NCBI GenBank assembly: GCA_004362315.1
Contig: SNWL01000003.1
Location: 682,001 to 746,000 of the forward strand
DNA length: 64,000 nucleotides
Reading direction: 5' to 3'
From: Mycobacterium sp. BK086
GTDB taxonomy: Bacteria; Actinomycetota; Actinomycetes; Mycobacteriales; Mycobacteriaceae
Shown: one piece after another, positions 39,386 through 50,977 of the stretch
Layout of the letters: each line of letters opens with the position of its first letter
Position numbering within the stretch: the first letter of the stretch is position 1
Position numbers and translations under genes: made by a program
Notes under the pieces: model-generated
Told to the model about the DNA's origin: nothing
What the model saw: only the letters and a program-made list of their open reading frames with translations
The model's database searches: none

Positions 39386-40363
39386 TCAGTCCTGTGCCGA
39401 CAGGATCGTTCGGGCCTTCTCGGTGTCCTTGCCCATCGCCTCGACCAGGTCGTGGACCGAGTCGAATTTGAGCTGGCCACGCAGGCGGGCGACGAAGTCG
39501 ACGGCGACGTGCTGGCCGTACAGATCGGCGGCGGTGTCCAGGACGAAGGCCTCCACTGTGCGGGTGCGCCCGGAGAACGTCGGGTTGGTGCCCACCGAGA
39601 CCGCGGCCTGATAGCGCTCCCCCGGTACCACCGAGCCGGTGACCGGCCCGTGGCCCAGCACGGTGAACCAGGCGGCGTAGACGCCGTCGGCCGGGATCGC
39701 CGAGTACATCGGCGGGGCGACGTTGGCGGTCGGGAAGCCCAGCACCCGCCCGCGCCCGTCGCCGCGCACCACCACACCTTCGACGCGGTGCGGGCGGCCC
39801 AGGGCCTCAGCGGCCGTCACCACATCGCCGGCATCGACGCAGGACCGGATGTAGGTCGACGAGAAGGTGACCGTTTCGCTCTGGTGGTGCTCGGCGACCA
39901 GCGACAAGCTCTCGACGGCGAAGCCGAAGCGGTCGCCGGCCTTACGCAACGTGGCGACGTTGCCTGCCGCCTTCTTGCCGAAGGTGAAGTTCTCGCCGAC
40001 GATCACCTCGACGACGTGCAGGCGCTCCACCAGCAGCTCGTGGATGTAGCGGTCCGGTGTGAGCTTCATGAAATCGGTGGTGAAGGGCACCACCAGGAAG
40101 ACGTCGATGCCGAGTTCCTCGGCCAGTTCGGCGCGCCGGGCCAGCGTCGTCAGCTGGGCCGGGTGACTACCGGGGAACACCACTTCCATCGGATGCGGGT
40201 CGAACGTCATCAGCACCGTCGGCACACCGCGGGACCGGCCGGCCTTCACCGCGCGGGCGATCAGCTCGGCGTGCCCACGATGTACGCCGTCGAATACGCC
40301 GATGGTCACCACACATCGGCCCCAGTCCGAGGGGATCTCGTCCTGTCCGCGCCACCGCTCCAC
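39386..40363 (-). CDS. ribF: Bifunctional riboflavin kinase / FAD synthetase
   Basis: The 325-residue enzyme converts riboflavin to FMN and then FAD. The N-terminal adenylyltransferase has IGVFDGVHRGHAEL (about residues 21-34) and FTFGKKAAGN. The C-terminal kinase has VRGDGRGRVLGFPTANV (about 203-215) and VEAFVLDTAADLYGQHVAVDFV. It is adjacent to rpsO and sirR as in M. tuberculosis. It converges with the SRPBCC gene with only six bases between stops. Confidence 0.95.
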   Translation of the reverse strand: MERWRGQDEIPSDWGRCVVTIGVFDGVHRGHAELIARAVKAGRSRGVPTVLMTFDPHPMEVVFPGSHPAQLTTLARRAELAEELGIDVFLVVPFTTDFMKLTPDRYIHELLVERLHVVEVIVGENFTFGKKAAGNVATLRKAGDRFGFAVESLSLVAEHHQSETVTFSSTYIRSCVDAGDVVTAAEALGRPHRVEGVVVRGDGRGRVLGFPTANVAPPMYSAIPADGVYAAWFTVLGHGPVTGSVVPGERYQAAVSVGTNPTFSGRTRTVEAFVLDTAADLYGQHVAVDFVARLRGQLKFDSVHDLVEAMGKDTEKARTILSAQD

Positions 40364-40443
40364 GTCGGCAAGCCTACGGCGCGGGGGTGCAGCCGGACGC
40401 GCCAGATCCCCAGATCAGGTGATGATTGCCTAAACTTTTGGAT

Positions 40444-41148
40444 GTGAGTCCTGACAACAGCCCGAACCCCGGGGTACGCGACCTGACGACGGTCGCTCAG
40501 GACTACCTCAAATGCATCTGGAGCGCCCAGGAATGGTCGCACGAGAAGGTCAGCACCAAGCTGCTGGCCGAGCGCATCGGGGTGTCGGCCAGCACGGCCT
40601 CGGAGTCGATCCGCAGGCTGGCCGATCAGGGTCTGGTGGACCACGAGAAGTACGGCGCGGTGACGCTGACCGAGCGGGGCCGCTCCGCCGCGCTGGCGGT
40701 GGTCCGCCGGCACCGCCTGCTGGAGACGTTCCTGATGCAGGAGCTCGGCTACGGCTGGGACGAGGTGCACGACGAGGCCGAGATCCTCGAGCACGCCATC
40801 AGCGACATGATGCTCGACCGCATCGACGCCAAGCTGGGCTACCCCACTCGCGATCCCCACGGCGACCCCATCCCCTCGTCCGACGGCCAGGTGCCCACAC
40901 CCCCGGCCCGCCAACTGTCGGCGTGTGTCGACGGCGAACTCGGCACGGTGGCACGGATTTCCGACGCCGACCCCGAGATGCTGCGGTATTTCGACACCGT
41001 CGGCATCAGCCTGGACTCCCGCCTTCGGGTCCTCGCGCGGCGCGACTTCGCTGGTGTGATCTCGGTGGCGGTGGAGTCGTCCGATGGCGCAGCAAACACC
41101 ATCGATCTGGGCAGCCCTGCGGCCCAGGCGATCTGGGTCGTCGGCTGA
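40444..41148 (+). CDS. sirR: DtxR-family manganese-responsive regulator (SirR/MntR)
   Basis: The 234-residue regulator has an N-terminal winged helix (LTTVAQDYLKCIW, then LAERIGVSASTASESIRRLADQGLV), a dimerisation/metal domain and a C-terminal FeoA/SH3-like domain. In the metal segment VHDEAEILEHAISD the residue aligned with iron-specific DtxR Cys102 is Glu, the pattern of Mn(II)-sensing MntR. It matches Rv2788. The GTG at 40444 is preferred; TAAACT (40431-40436) ends seven bases upstream, suggesting a leaderless mRNA. A TTG at 40426 also opens the frame but precedes that element. Confidence 0.92.
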   Translation: MSPDNSPNPGVRDLTTVAQDYLKCIWSAQEWSHEKVSTKLLAERIGVSASTASESIRRLADQGLVDHEKYGAVTLTERGRSAALAVVRRHRLLETFLMQELGYGWDEVHDEAEILEHAISDMMLDRIDAKLGYPTRDPHGDPIPSSDGQVPTPPARQLSACVDGELGTVARISDADPEMLRYFDTVGISLDSRLRVLARRDFAGVISVAVESSDGAANTIDLGSPAAQAIWVVG

Positions 41149-41247
41149 GACAACCGGCTGGCAAACATTGCCGCCAGGGTGCGGAAATCGCGTGCTCAGC
41201 GCCATAATTCCGTAAAATCTGTCCCATCCACGGGAGGGACGGGGCGG
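41149..41247 (+). promoter_or_regulatory. Promoter region of the phosphotransferase-cyclase pair
   Basis: This 99-base gap has TAAAAT (41213-41218) as a plausible -10 and GGGAGGG (41232-41238) as a ribosome binding site about nine bases before the ATG. No clear -35 or inverted repeat was found. Confidence 0.45.
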
Positions 41248-42315
41248 ATGGCGTGGTTTCCTGTCGACCCGCAGTCGGTGACCGCGGGCTGGCTTAGCAA
41301 AATCCTGGATGCAGACGTTCGACACTGCCGGCTCGAGCAGATCGGGATCGGTGTCGGACTGCTCGGGAGACTCTTTCGCGCCCATCTCGAAGGTCCGGAT
41401 GTTCCGGCTTCGGTCGTGGTCAAGCTCCCGACCCTCGATGAGCGCGCCCGGTCAGAAGTCTGCGAACCGTTGGAGTTCTACCTGCGCGAGGTGCGTTTCT
41501 ATCGCGACGTCGGGCTGGACAATCCGCTGCCGCCCGCGCGGCCCTACTTCGTGGGGTTCGACGAACTCACCCACGACTTCGTCCTGGTGTTGGAGGACCT
41601 GGGCCGGCTCCGGGTGGCCGATCAGACCGTCGGATGCACTGCCGAGGACGCTGAGATCGTGGTCGACGCGATCGCGCGCCACCACGCGCACTGGTGGGAC
41701 GATGAGCGCCGCTCGACGCTGCCTTGGCTGAGCTCGTACACCGCACCACCGTTCCCCGCTGTCCTGGCGGAGAACTTCGAGGTCGCCTGGCCCCGCTTCC
41801 TGGAAAGAGTCGGATCGAGCCTGTCGCCCGACATGCACTCGTTCGGCGAACGATTCCCGTCGCTCGTGCCGTGGTACCTCGACCAGATCATGCGGCCACC
41901 CCACACCTTCCTGCATGGCGATCTTCGGCTCGACCAGTTGTTCTTCGCTGTCGAACCTGACGATCCGCCGGTGACCGCGCTGGATTGGCAGGTCACCTGC
42001 ATGGGCCGCGGCGCCTACGACGTGGGTTACTTCCTGAGTCAGAGCCTAAACATCCACACCAGGCGCAGCTGCGAGGCCGACCTGATCCAGCGGTACGCCC
42101 AGCGGCTCGCCGAACACGGAATCAACTATCCCGCAGACGAATTGACGCGGGATTATCGCCTGACGACCGCCTGGTGCTTCGCCTATCCGGTGATCGGCAC
42201 GGGTCAGGCCGACACCATTACCAACGAACGCCACCTGGCGTTGCTTCGGACGATGGCGATCAATGCTGCGAGTGCGATCGAAGACCATGATGCCCTGTCG
42301 CTGAGGCCGGACTAA
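41248..42315 (+). CDS. APH-like phosphotransferase family protein
   Basis: The 355-residue protein has a kinase-like (aminoglycoside/EcKinase) fold. IGIGVGLLGRLFRAHL near residue 32 forms the nucleotide loop and SVVVKLPT supplies the Lys. The catalytic loop LHGDLRLDQLFF near 222-232 has the conserved His and Asp, and the metal Asp is in ALDWQVTCMGRGAYDVGYFL near 250. The usual Asn of the catalytic loop is Gln. Members phosphorylate small molecules; the substrate is unknown. Its TAA overlaps the next gene's ATG as TAATG, so the two products are made together. The ATG at 41248 has a good ribosome site. Confidence 0.82.
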   Translation: MAWFPVDPQSVTAGWLSKILDADVRHCRLEQIGIGVGLLGRLFRAHLEGPDVPASVVVKLPTLDERARSEVCEPLEFYLREVRFYRDVGLDNPLPPARPYFVGFDELTHDFVLVLEDLGRLRVADQTVGCTAEDAEIVVDAIARHHAHWWDDERRSTLPWLSSYTAPPFPAVLAENFEVAWPRFLERVGSSLSPDMHSFGERFPSLVPWYLDQIMRPPHTFLHGDLRLDQLFFAVEPDDPPVTALDWQVTCMGRGAYDVGYFLSQSLNIHTRRSCEADLIQRYAQRLAEHGINYPADELTRDYRLTTAWCFAYPVIGTGQADTITNERHLALLRTMAINAASAIEDHDALSLRPD

Positions 42316-45300
42316 TGGCCGCGTGCGGCTCGTGCGGAAGCGCCAACGAAGCCGATGCCCGATTCTGCGAGAGCTGTGGGAACCCTCTGCAGCGCTCCTG
42401 TGGCGCGTGCGGAGTCGTGGCCAGCGCGACCGCGCGATTCTGTCGGTCCTGCGGTGCATCGCTGAATGACCAAGGCGCCCAAGAGGTTGCGAGCCCGACG
42501 CGCAAAACCGTGACGGTCATGTTCGCCGACTTGGCCGGCTCGACGGCATTCGAAGAACTCGTCGACCCCGAGACAGCCCGTGAAGTCATCGGTCAGTATC
42601 ACGAGCTGCTGCGCTCGACCGCCCAGCGCCATCGCGCCGGAGTGACCAAGTACATCGGCGACGGGTTCATGGCGGTCTGGGGCGTGCCCGAGATCGGAGC
42701 GGGCGATGCCGGGCACGCCGTCGATGCCGCGGTCGAGCTACAGGAGCGATTCGTCGGGCTGGCCGGCCGCCTGTCGGATGCCCACGGGGTGGACCTGGCG
42801 CTGCGTGTCGCCGTGAACACGGGCGAAGTCGTGGTCGGCACCGAGGACGCCGACCTGGTCGGTGACGCGTTGAATGTCGCGGCCAGGCTGGAATCGGAAT
42901 GTCCGCACGGCCACGTCGTCGTCGGCGAGGAGACCTGGCGCGCGACGCGCGGGCAGCACCGCTACGACCCGCTGGGCGCCGTGCAGGTGAAGGGCCGCAG
43001 CGCCGCGGTCCCCGTCTACCAATGGGTCGGGCGGGCCGACGCCGCGGAATCCGTCCCCTTCGTCGGTCGATCCCCCGAATTGGGGCGCCTCCAAGCGGTT
43101 TTCGACGCGGTCGCCACCGCTCGTACGGCTCGTCTGGTCACCGTCATCGGCGATCCGGGTGTCGGCAAAACCCGGCTTGCGGCGGAATTCATCGGAGCAC
43201 TCGGCGACGGAGTGCAGGTGATCCGGGCGCACTGCGCGGTCGAGGGCAGCCCGGCCCTCGCTCCCCTTGTCGACGTATTGCGAACCCGCGATCTCGACGA
43301 CGACATCTCGGCCACGATCGCCGAGCGAGACCGAATTCTGCGCGATCTCACCGGTATGACGGCCGGTGTCGCGGGCTCCGTCGAAGAGGCATTCTGGGCG
43401 CTTCGCCGCTACGTCGAAATCCTTGCCACCCACCGTCCGCTCGTCCTCCTCGTCGACGACATCCAGTGGGCCGACACCCTGCTGCTCGATTTTGTCGAGC
43501 ACCTCGTCGAGTGGGTGCGGGACGCACCTGTCCTGCTGATCGCACTGGCACGCCCCGAATTGCGGGAGACGAGGCCCGATCTGGTCACTGTGAGCGGCTG
43601 GGTCGCCGAGGCACTGCGGCTGCGCGGCCTCGACGCCGACGCCACCGCAGAGCTCGCGGCCCGTGTGCTCGGCAGCGATCAACTGCCTGAGGAACTCCTG
43701 GCCCGTCTGCCATCGTCGACGGGCGGCAATCCGCTGTTCGTCCGGGAGCTGGTCGGGATGCTCGTACACGACGGCGTTCTGATCGCGAAACCCGGCGGTT
43801 GGAGCCTGACCGTAGACGTCGACGCCGTCTCCGTCCCGCCGACCATCCACGCCCTGCTCGCGTCCCGGCTCGAGCGTCTCGGTTCCACCAACCGGCGGGT
43901 ACTCGAAGTCGCGTCGGTGATCGGAACCGATTTCTCGCCCAGCGCAGTGGCGGCACTGGCAGGCGTCGGCGTAGCCGAGATCATGTCGGGCCTGAATCGG
44001 TTGCGCCGCCTCGACCTTGCCCAGCCGAGCGGCGCGTACGCCGGTGACGAGCCAGTCTGGCGGTTTCATCATGTCCTCATCCGTGACGTCGCCTACCGAA
44101 GGCTGCTGAAGGCCGAACGCGCCGAGCTCCACGAGCGCTTGGCGAATTGGGTGCACGCCGGCGGACCCAGTGCGGCGTTCGAATCAGACGAGGTGATTGC
44201 GCGCAATCTCGAAGCGGCCCATGGCTACCGGTGCGAGCTCGGTCTGCGCGACGGTCACACCAGCGAGCTCGCCCTGCGCTCTGCGCGCAACTATCTAGCA
44301 TCGGCCAGGCGTGCACTCGACCGTGACGAGCTGGGTTCGGCGGGCAGCCAGGCGGCGCGGGGCGCATCGCTGGCGACCGCCGACGCGGCGCTGCATGCCG
44401 AGCTGCTGATGACCGGCTGTGAGGCGTTGCTGTCCGCCGGCGACGTGGCTGCCGGCGCGCCACTGGTCGACGATCTGGAAAGCGTTGCGGGCCTGGACTT
44501 GACGCCATGGGCGACCTGCTATCGGTGCCAGCTCCTGGTGTACACCGATCCCACCCGGCTGCTCGAGGTCGATCAACGGCTGCAAGCAGCGATCGACGAG
44601 TTCGAGGGCCGCAACGATGCCGTCGGTCTCGCGAAAGCGCACCGGGTGCGGGCGAGCGCGCGGGCGCGGCTCGGCCGGATCGGGGACTGTGAATCCGACC
44701 TGTTCGAGGCACTGATCGCCGCACGTCGAGGTGGGGACCACCGGCAGATCACCGCCGCATTGGGTGCCGCACCCAACGCCGCGCTATGGGGACCGAGTCC
44801 GGCGCCGAAGGCAGGAGGCCGGTGTCTGGATGTGGTTCGGATGCAACGCATGACCACCGCGACGCCGTCATTGGAGGCGACGTCGCTGCGTTGTCTGGCG
44901 GTACTCGAATTGCTCCGCGGCCGTCCCGACAAGGCACGCACGATGCTGGCCGACGCCCGCCAGATCGTCGCCGACCTGGGTCTGCGGCACGGCCTCATGG
45001 AAACAGAGTTGTTCGCCGGAATCATCGAGCTGATGGCAGGCGATGCGGTGGCCGCCGAACCGCATTTCCAGGTCGCGCTCGAAGGACTCGACGCCCTCGG
45101 GGTCGGTGCCGACGCCGGCCAGGCGGCAGCACTGCTTGCCAGATCGGTTCTGGCGCAAGGCCGTGTTGACGAGGCCGATAGATATGCCGGGGAAAGCGAA
45201 CGCATCGCCGGCCACAATCTGAAGACGGCCATCGCCTGGCGTTCGGTGCGGGCCGAAATCCTCTCGGCGTCAGGCGAAGACGACCAAGCCGTCGCGATGG

Positions 45301-48300
45301 CTAGAGGTGCGGTCACAGTGGCCGAAGGAACCGATCTAGTGCTCGACCATGCCGATGCCTGTCTGGCGCTGAGTCGAGTCCTGACGGCTGCGGGTGACGA
45401 ACGCGGCGCGGCCGACGCCCGGCGTGACGCCGAAGTGCTCTACGCTGTGAAGGACGCGGTGTTCATGGTCGCCCGAACCGCGGATCCAGCGGCGAGCGGT
45501 GCCTCAATCGGATCCGGAGCCCAAACGCCCCCGAGACCGGTAACCGCCAATCGGGCAAGCAGAATCGTCGACCTCGCCCGCCAGGCCATGACGGCCGGCG
45601 ACCCAGATGCGGTGGTCGCGTTTTACTCCGACCAGATGGTGTACGACGATCGCCGACGACTCAGCGGCGATCCGATCAACAGCGTCGAGGAATTGCGCAC
45701 CGCCGCGCAACGCATGATCAATCACTACCACCACGTCGAATCGCGAACTGTGGGGGTCCGCGGCGACTCGCTGGTGCTCTACCTCGATACCTGGTCCGAT
45801 GACTTCGGCAACCGGACAACGACTTTCAACCTCTTCGAGGTGAGAAGCGACGACCTTGTCAGCTACCATGGCAGATTCGACGAGAACGACGGTGATGAAG
45901 CCGAGCACGAGCTCGACAAGCGTTACGCCGCCGGCGAAGGCCTCGAGAAACCGGCCCCCAGCCGGCTGGTGCTCGCCAACCGAGCTAGCGCAGTCGGCGA
46001 TCGCATGATCGCAGCCATGCAGGCCCACGATGTCGACGGCACCATTGCGACCTGGTCCGACCAGTTCGTCTACAACGACCAGCGGCGACTTGGCGGGAGC
46101 CCATTGGAAGACGTTGCCGCTCTGCGAGCCGCTATCGAGCGAATATGCGTGCAGTACAGCCACTTCGAAGCTCACAATCTGGCCTTCCGTGGCGACAATG
46201 TCTACATGGGCTGGACCTGCTGGTCTGACGACGCCGGCAACGAGTCGAGATACATCGGCGTCTACGAAGTCAATGCCGACGGATTGGTGTGTTACCACAG
46301 CCGATTCGACGAGGACGAGTTCTGGCCGGCGTACCGGGACATGGAAACCCGTTACTACATGGGCGAAGGTGCTCAGTTCGCCATCAATGGCCTCCCCGCG
46401 GCGGAGTGGGTGATCGGCATCAGCCAGGGTGACATCGATGCCGTCCGACGCGTGTCGGACCCCGAATTCCGTTGGCATGCCCCACCTTCAGCGCTTAAAG
46501 AGAAAGTGCGTTCGGTCGATGACATGTTTCGCTGGACGCGGGCCAGGGGAAGCCAAGTCTCGTCTCAACGCCACTGGGTGCCCGCCCTGGTGTGGCTGTC
46601 CCCCACCTGCAACGTCGGGCTGGGCGAGATTGAAGGTGTCGGTCCAGACGGCGAAGAGTATCGATGGAACTTACTGTTCGTCTGCGAGTGTCGCGACGGG
46701 TTACTGGTATCGACGACAGAGTTCGACACCACCGACGAGGACGCGGCATTTGCCTATGCCGCGTCGCTGGTCGCCGCGCGCCCAAGCCGTTTCGCGGTCA
46801 CCAACCGTGCTTCCCAGATCAGTGACCGCCTGGCCACGGCACTGGAATCCGGAGACATCGTCGCCGCCGGTGCGCTGTTCTCCGCCAAGGTCGAATACGA
46901 CGACCGACGCGGCTTGTTCGGCGAGCTTTCCCGAATCGTCGGTTCGACGAGCATACGAAAAACGATCGAAGGCCTCCGCGGCCAGTTCACCCGATTCGAC
47001 CTGCGCACGTTGGCCGTTCGAGGAGGTCAACTGAGTCTCGCCCAATTTCGTTGGTTCGACGACGCCGGAAACCAGTCGACCGGCCTGGCAGTCGGCGAGA
47101 TCGATGACAACGATCTCGTCTGCTATCAGGGCTACTTCGACGAGGACGACTTCGACGGCGCCTACTCCGAACTCGAGCGTCGCTACTTCGCGAGCCTTGG
47201 CCCATCCCGGGCCGCGCTGCGCGAACCACTGACGGAGCTCGTCCTCGCAGAGAACCGCGGCGACCTGGACAGCACGTTCCGGATCTTCGCGCCAGGTCTG
47301 CAGATCGAGAGCCGGTCCCGTTCGGTATTCCCACGACGCACCGTCGCGGAATTGCGCCAGAGCGTCGAATCGCTCAGCGCGATGGTGGAGTCCTACCGGG
47401 TGTGGGGCTCGGCGATGTGCTGGGTATCCGACGACGTGTTCGTGTCGCGTCACGAGCGGGAAGCCATCGGGCTCGATGGCCAGCCATTTACCTGGTCTCG
47501 GCTCTACGCGGCACGGATGCAAAACGGACTCTTCACCGCGCTGTGCGAATTCGACGTCACGGACGAGGACGCGGCGTTCGCCTACGCCGAGGAACTCGCG
47601 CGCACTGGTTCGAGCGGGCTGGCGCTCGCCAACCGTGCCACCGAAGCCGCGGTAAGTGTGGCGCAGGCGGCGGAGGCCCGCGAATTCGACGCGCTGAGCG
47701 CGCTCTACTCTGACGAGTTCCACTACGACGACCGTCGCCAACTCAGCGGTGATCCGATCGTCGGATCCAGCGGTCTGCGAGCTGCGTTCGAACGACTGCG
47801 GGCGCAGTACACCCGATTCTCGTTGCGCATCTTGGCCGTCCGCGGTGACAACGTGCACCTTGGGCAGACCACGTGGTCGGACGAGGACGGAAACGAGGCG
47901 ATCAACCTGGCGGTGGGTGAGGTCGATGACGATGGTCGGGCGAAATATCACGCCGTCTTTGAGGAGGACGATTTCGCGGGTGCCTATCGCGAGCTCGAAC
48001 GCCGTTACTACGCAGGCGAAGGAGCGGCCGCAGCCCATTCGGGACTGACCAACGCCGACTATGTCGCCGCCCTGAACCGGGCCGATTTCGACACGATCTT
48101 CACCGAATTGAGCTGGCCCGACCTGCAAATCGAGAACCGTTCACGCTCAGGCTTTCCCGATCGTTCAGCCGCCGAACTCCGCGCCAGCCTCATCGAACTG
48201 CAGAAGATGGTCCCCTCCCTGCGATCGTGGTTCTCATCCATCCGCTGGTTGGCGCCGGACCTCTTCGTCGGACGCATGGACCGCGAAGGTCTTGGACACG

Positions 48301-48428
48301 ACGGCGAGCATTTCACCTGGGCACGGATTCTCGTCGGCGTTTACCGTGAGGGACGCCTGGCGCGGCTATGCGATTTCGACGCCGACGACGAGGACGCGGC
48401 GTTCGCCTACGCACACGAGTTGCTCTAG
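42315..48428 (+). CDS. Giant zinc-ribbon/adenylate cyclase/AAA ATPase protein with seven NTF2-like modules
   Basis: This is a 2037-residue protein. Residues 1-50 hold two zinc ribbons (Cys4/7/18/21 and Cys29/32/43/46). Residues 62-235 form a class III cyclase with metal Asp72 and Asp116, Lys112 and Asp180 (adenine selection), and Asn187 and Arg191. Residues 247-560 are an AAA/STAND-type ATPase with Walker [10 protein letters not shown] (279-287) and Walker B LVLLVDD (about 376-383). A helical TPR-like region runs to about 1060. From about 1076 there are seven modules: A (1076-1217), A (1218-1358), B (1359-1493), A (1494-1638), B (1639-1769), A (1770-1910) and B (1911-2037). A units share NRAS, YDDRR, WSDDxGN and FDEDD; B units end [10 protein letters not shown]. 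The modules look NTF2/SnoaL-like. It is coupled to the upstream kinase gene (TAATG). Likely a cAMP-making signalling ATPase; the role is unknown. Confidence 0.85.
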   Translation: MAACGSCGSANEADARFCESCGNPLQRSCGACGVVASATARFCRSCGASLNDQGAQEVASPTRKTVTVMFADLAGSTAFEELVDPETAREVIGQYHELLRSTAQRHRAGVTKYIGDGFMAVWGVPEIGAGDAGHAVDAAVELQERFVGLAGRLSDAHGVDLALRVAVNTGEVVVGTEDADLVGDALNVAARLESECPHGHVVVGEETWRATRGQHRYDPLGAVQVKGRSAAVPVYQWVGRADAAESVPFVGRSPELGRLQAVFDAVATARTARLVTVIGDPGVGKTRLAAEFIGALGDGVQVIRAHCAVEGSPALAPLVDVLRTRDLDDDISATIAERDRILRDLTGMTAGVAGSVEEAFWALRRYVEILATHRPLVLLVDDIQWADTLLLDFVEHLVEWVRDAPVLLIALARPELRETRPDLVTVSGWVAEALRLRGLDADATAELAARVLGSDQLPEELLARLPSSTGGNPLFVRELVGMLVHDGVLIAKPGGWSLTVDVDAVSVPPTIHALLASRLERLGSTNRRVLEVASVIGTDFSPSAVAALAGVGVAEIMSGLNRLRRLDLAQPSGAYAGDEPVWRFHHVLIRDVAYRRLLKAERAELHERLANWVHAGGPSAAFESDEVIARNLEAAHGYRCELGLRDGHTSELALRSARNYLASARRALDRDELGSAGSQAARGASLATADAALHAELLMTGCEALLSAGDVAAGAPLVDDLESVAGLDLTPWATCYRCQLLVYTDPTRLLEVDQRLQAAIDEFEGRNDAVGLAKAHRVRASARARLGRIGDCESDLFEALIAARRGGDHRQITAALGAAPNAALWGPSPAPKAGGRCLDVVRMQRMTTATPSLEATSLRCLAVLELLRGRPDKARTMLADARQIVADLGLRHGLMETELFAGIIELMAGDAVAAEPHFQVALEGLDALGVGADAGQAAALLARSVLAQGRVDEADRYAGESERIAGHNLKTAIAWRSVRAEILSASGEDDQAVAMARGAVTVAEGTDLVLDHADACLALSRVLTAAGDERGAADARRDAEVLYAVKDAVFMVARTADPAASGASIGSGAQTPPRPVTANRASRIVDLARQAMTAGDPDAVVAFYSDQMVYDDRRRLSGDPINSVEELRTAAQRMINHYHHVESRTVGVRGDSLVLYLDTWSDDFGNRTTTFNLFEVRSDDLVSYHGRFDENDGDEAEHELDKRYAAGEGLEKPAPSRLVLANRASAVGDRMIAAMQAHDVDGTIATWSDQFVYNDQRRLGGSPLEDVAALRAAIERICVQYSHFEAHNLAFRGDNVYMGWTCWSDDAGNESRYIGVYEVNADGLVCYHSRFDEDEFWPAYRDMETRYYMGEGAQFAINGLPAAEWVIGISQGDIDAVRRVSDPEFRWHAPPSALKEKVRSVDDMFRWTRARGSQVSSQRHWVPALVWLSPTCNVGLGEIEGVGPDGEEYRWNLLFVCECRDGLLVSTTEFDTTDEDAAFAYAASLVAARPSRFAVTNRASQISDRLATALESGDIVAAGALFSAKVEYDDRRGLFGELSRIVGSTSIRKTIEGLRGQFTRFDLRTLAVRGGQLSLAQFRWFDDAGNQSTGLAVGEIDDNDLVCYQGYFDEDDFDGAYSELERRYFASLGPSRAALREPLTELVLAENRGDLDSTFRIFAPGLQIESRSRSVFPRRTVAELRQSVESLSAMVESYRVWGSAMCWVSDDVFVSRHEREAIGLDGQPFTWSRLYAARMQNGLFTALCEFDVTDEDAAFAYAEELARTGSSGLALANRATEAAVSVAQAAEAREFDALSALYSDEFHYDDRRQLSGDPIVGSSGLRAAFERLRAQYTRFSLRILAVRGDNVHLGQTTWSDEDGNEAINLAVGEVDDDGRAKYHAVFEEDDFAGAYRELERRYYAGEGAAAAHSGLTNADYVAALNRADFDTIFTELSWPDLQIENRSRSGFPDRSAAELRASLIELQKMVPSLRSWFSSIRWLAPDLFVGRMDREGLGHDGEHFTWARILVGVYREGRLARLCDFDADDEDAAFAYAHELL
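45541..48425 (+). repeat. Degenerate protein-coding tandem repeats (A-A-B-A-B-A-B)
   Basis: Seven modules of about 380-435 bases each encode two alternating domain types. Boundaries are near 45541, 45967, 46390, 46795, 47229, 47622 and 48045. Identity is at protein motif level and not obvious in the DNA, so the duplications are old. The A-B pair looks like the unit of duplication, with the first A lacking its B partner. Confidence 0.75.
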
Positions 48429-49309
48429 AGCGTCGCGGGTCGGATCACCACGACGGGTTTGGTCCGGCCGCCCTTGTCCTCCAGCAACGCGATCACCCGT
48501 CCATCGGGATCCGTTGCGGCATAGACACCGTCGATTCCCCCAGCGGTCAGCGGGCGGCCGTGGCTGGTGTCCTCCGCTTCTTCCGGTGTGATATCGCGGC
48601 GCGGAAACGCCAGCAGGCACGCCTCGTCGAGGGAGTAACTGAGCTGAGCACTCTCGGCGAGTTCGTCCAGCGACCGGGCATGGTCGAGCCCGTAGCCCCC
48701 GACCCGGGTGCGCCGCAACGTGGTCAGGTGTCCCCCGACGCCCAGCCCGTCACCGAGATCGCGCGCCAGGGCCCGGATGTAGGTGCCCGATGAGCAATCC
48801 ACCTCGACGTCCACATCGATGAAGGGTCCGTCGCGCCGGACGTCGTGCACATCGAATCTGTCGATGCGAACCGTGCGCTCGGCGAGCTGCACATCCTGGC
48901 CCTCGCGCACGAGCTGGTAGGCCCGCTTGCCGTCGACCTTGACCGCGCTGACCGACGATGGCCGCTGCGAGATCTCGCCACGCAGGTTCGCAATCCCCGC
49001 CTGAATCTGCTCATCGGTCACGTGCTCGGCGGAAATATCCTGCAGCACTTCACCTTCGGCGTCTTCGGTGGATGTCGACCGGCCCAGCCGAATGGTCGCG
49101 GCGTACGACTTCGACGTCGCTGTCACCAGGCCGAGGATTTTGGTGGCCCGCTCGATGCCAACCACCAAGACACCGGTGGCCATCGGGTCCAGCGTTCCGG
49201 CGTGGCCGACCTTGCGGGTGCCGAAGATCCGCCGGCAGCGGCCGACCACGTCATGGCTCGTCATACCGGCGGGTTTGTCCACCACGACAATTCCAGGTGC
49301 CGGGCTCAC
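48425..49309 (-). CDS. truB: tRNA pseudouridine(55) synthase
   Basis: The 294-residue enzyme makes pseudouridine 55 in the T-loop of tRNAs. [14 protein letters not shown] and [15 protein letters not shown] with catalytic Asp41 are diagnostic; [14 protein letters not shown] and a C-terminal PUA-like end complete it. A GTG at 49309 overlaps the pptT stop by GTGA and gives a length close to Rv2793c. Its TAG stop shares a CTAG with the giant cyclase gene on the other strand. Confidence 0.96.
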   Translation of the reverse strand: MSPAPGIVVVDKPAGMTSHDVVGRCRRIFGTRKVGHAGTLDPMATGVLVVGIERATKILGLVTATSKSYAATIRLGRSTSTEDAEGEVLQDISAEHVTDEQIQAGIANLRGEISQRPSSVSAVKVDGKRAYQLVREGQDVQLAERTVRIDRFDVHDVRRDGPFIDVDVEVDCSSGTYIRALARDLGDGLGVGGHLTTLRRTRVGGYGLDHARSLDELAESAQLSYSLDEACLLAFPRRDITPEEAEDTSHGRPLTAGGIDGVYAATDPDGRVIALLEDKGGRTKPVVVIRPATL

Positions 49310-49970
49310 AGCACGATCGCCGTCAACGCCAGCCCACCACCCACCGACCACCGGCCGGACAGCTCGGTCAGCGGCGGGCCGAAGCGCGCGGCAGGATCGA
49401 TGAGGATCTTCGAGACGAACGTGCCCGCGAGCCCGGACTCCTCGACACCGAAGGTGATGTGGGCGTCTTCGAACCCCAGCCAGCGCTGCGTCAGCGGAAA
49501 CCACGCCTTGTAGGTTGCCTCCTTGGCGCAGAACAGGATTCGATCCCAATGCAGGCCGCCCGGCAACGCCCCGATCTCGTGTCGCTCGACGGGCAGGCTG
49601 ATGGCATTGAGCACCCCGTCGGGCAGCACACCATGCGGTTCGGCGTCGATACCCACCGAACGAACGCTGGTACTGCGCGCCACCACCGCGCCTCGATATC
49701 CCTGGGTGTGGGTGAGGCTACCGACCACTCCGTCAGGCCAGCACGGTTCACCCTTGTCGCCCTTGAGGATCGGCACCGGCGGCAGGCCGAGCTTCTGCAG
49801 CGCAACCCGAGCGCAGTGCCGGACGGTGATGAACTCGTTGCGCCGTTTGTCCACCGATTTCGCGATCAGCGGCTCTTCTTCGGCCAGCGGCACCAGATCC
49901 GGCGGATCGTCGTAGGTCTCGGCGTACACCAGGTCGGCCATCTGCGGGAGCACCGCCGCCATGAGATCGC

Positions 49971-49974
<4 letters not shown>
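49306..49974 (-). CDS. pptT: 4'-phosphopantetheinyl transferase PptT
   Basis: This 222-residue Sfp-type transferase activates acyl carrier and peptidyl carrier domains needed for mycolic acids, lipids and siderophores. The motifs [23 protein letters not shown] (Mg-binding Asp and Glu) and [11 protein letters not shown] (WxxKEAxxK-like) are present. The ATG at 49974 overlaps the stop of the phosphoesterase gene (ATGA). The arrangement Rv2795c-pptT-truB matches M. tuberculosis, where PptT is essential. Confidence 0.95.
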
Positions 49975-50906
<932 letters not shown>

Positions 50907-50977
50907 AACACGCCAGACTACTGGCGCGCGGCCGGTTAGACTGCCAGCGGTCGGGGCTGACCGCTTAGGGGGGAGAC

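Noticed and set aside
40364-40443. Possible manganese riboswitch before sirR
   Set aside because: The gap is short and TAAACT predicts a leaderless message, leaving no room for a leader RNA.
42738-44156. 472-codon minus-strand frame inside the cyclase gene
   Set aside because: No domain recognised and Gln/Gly/Val-rich composition of an antisense shadow; the plus-strand protein has continuous motifs.
46701-48128. 475-codon minus-strand frame opposite the NTF2-like modules
   Set aside because: Its apparent repeats are only the complement of the modules on the plus strand.
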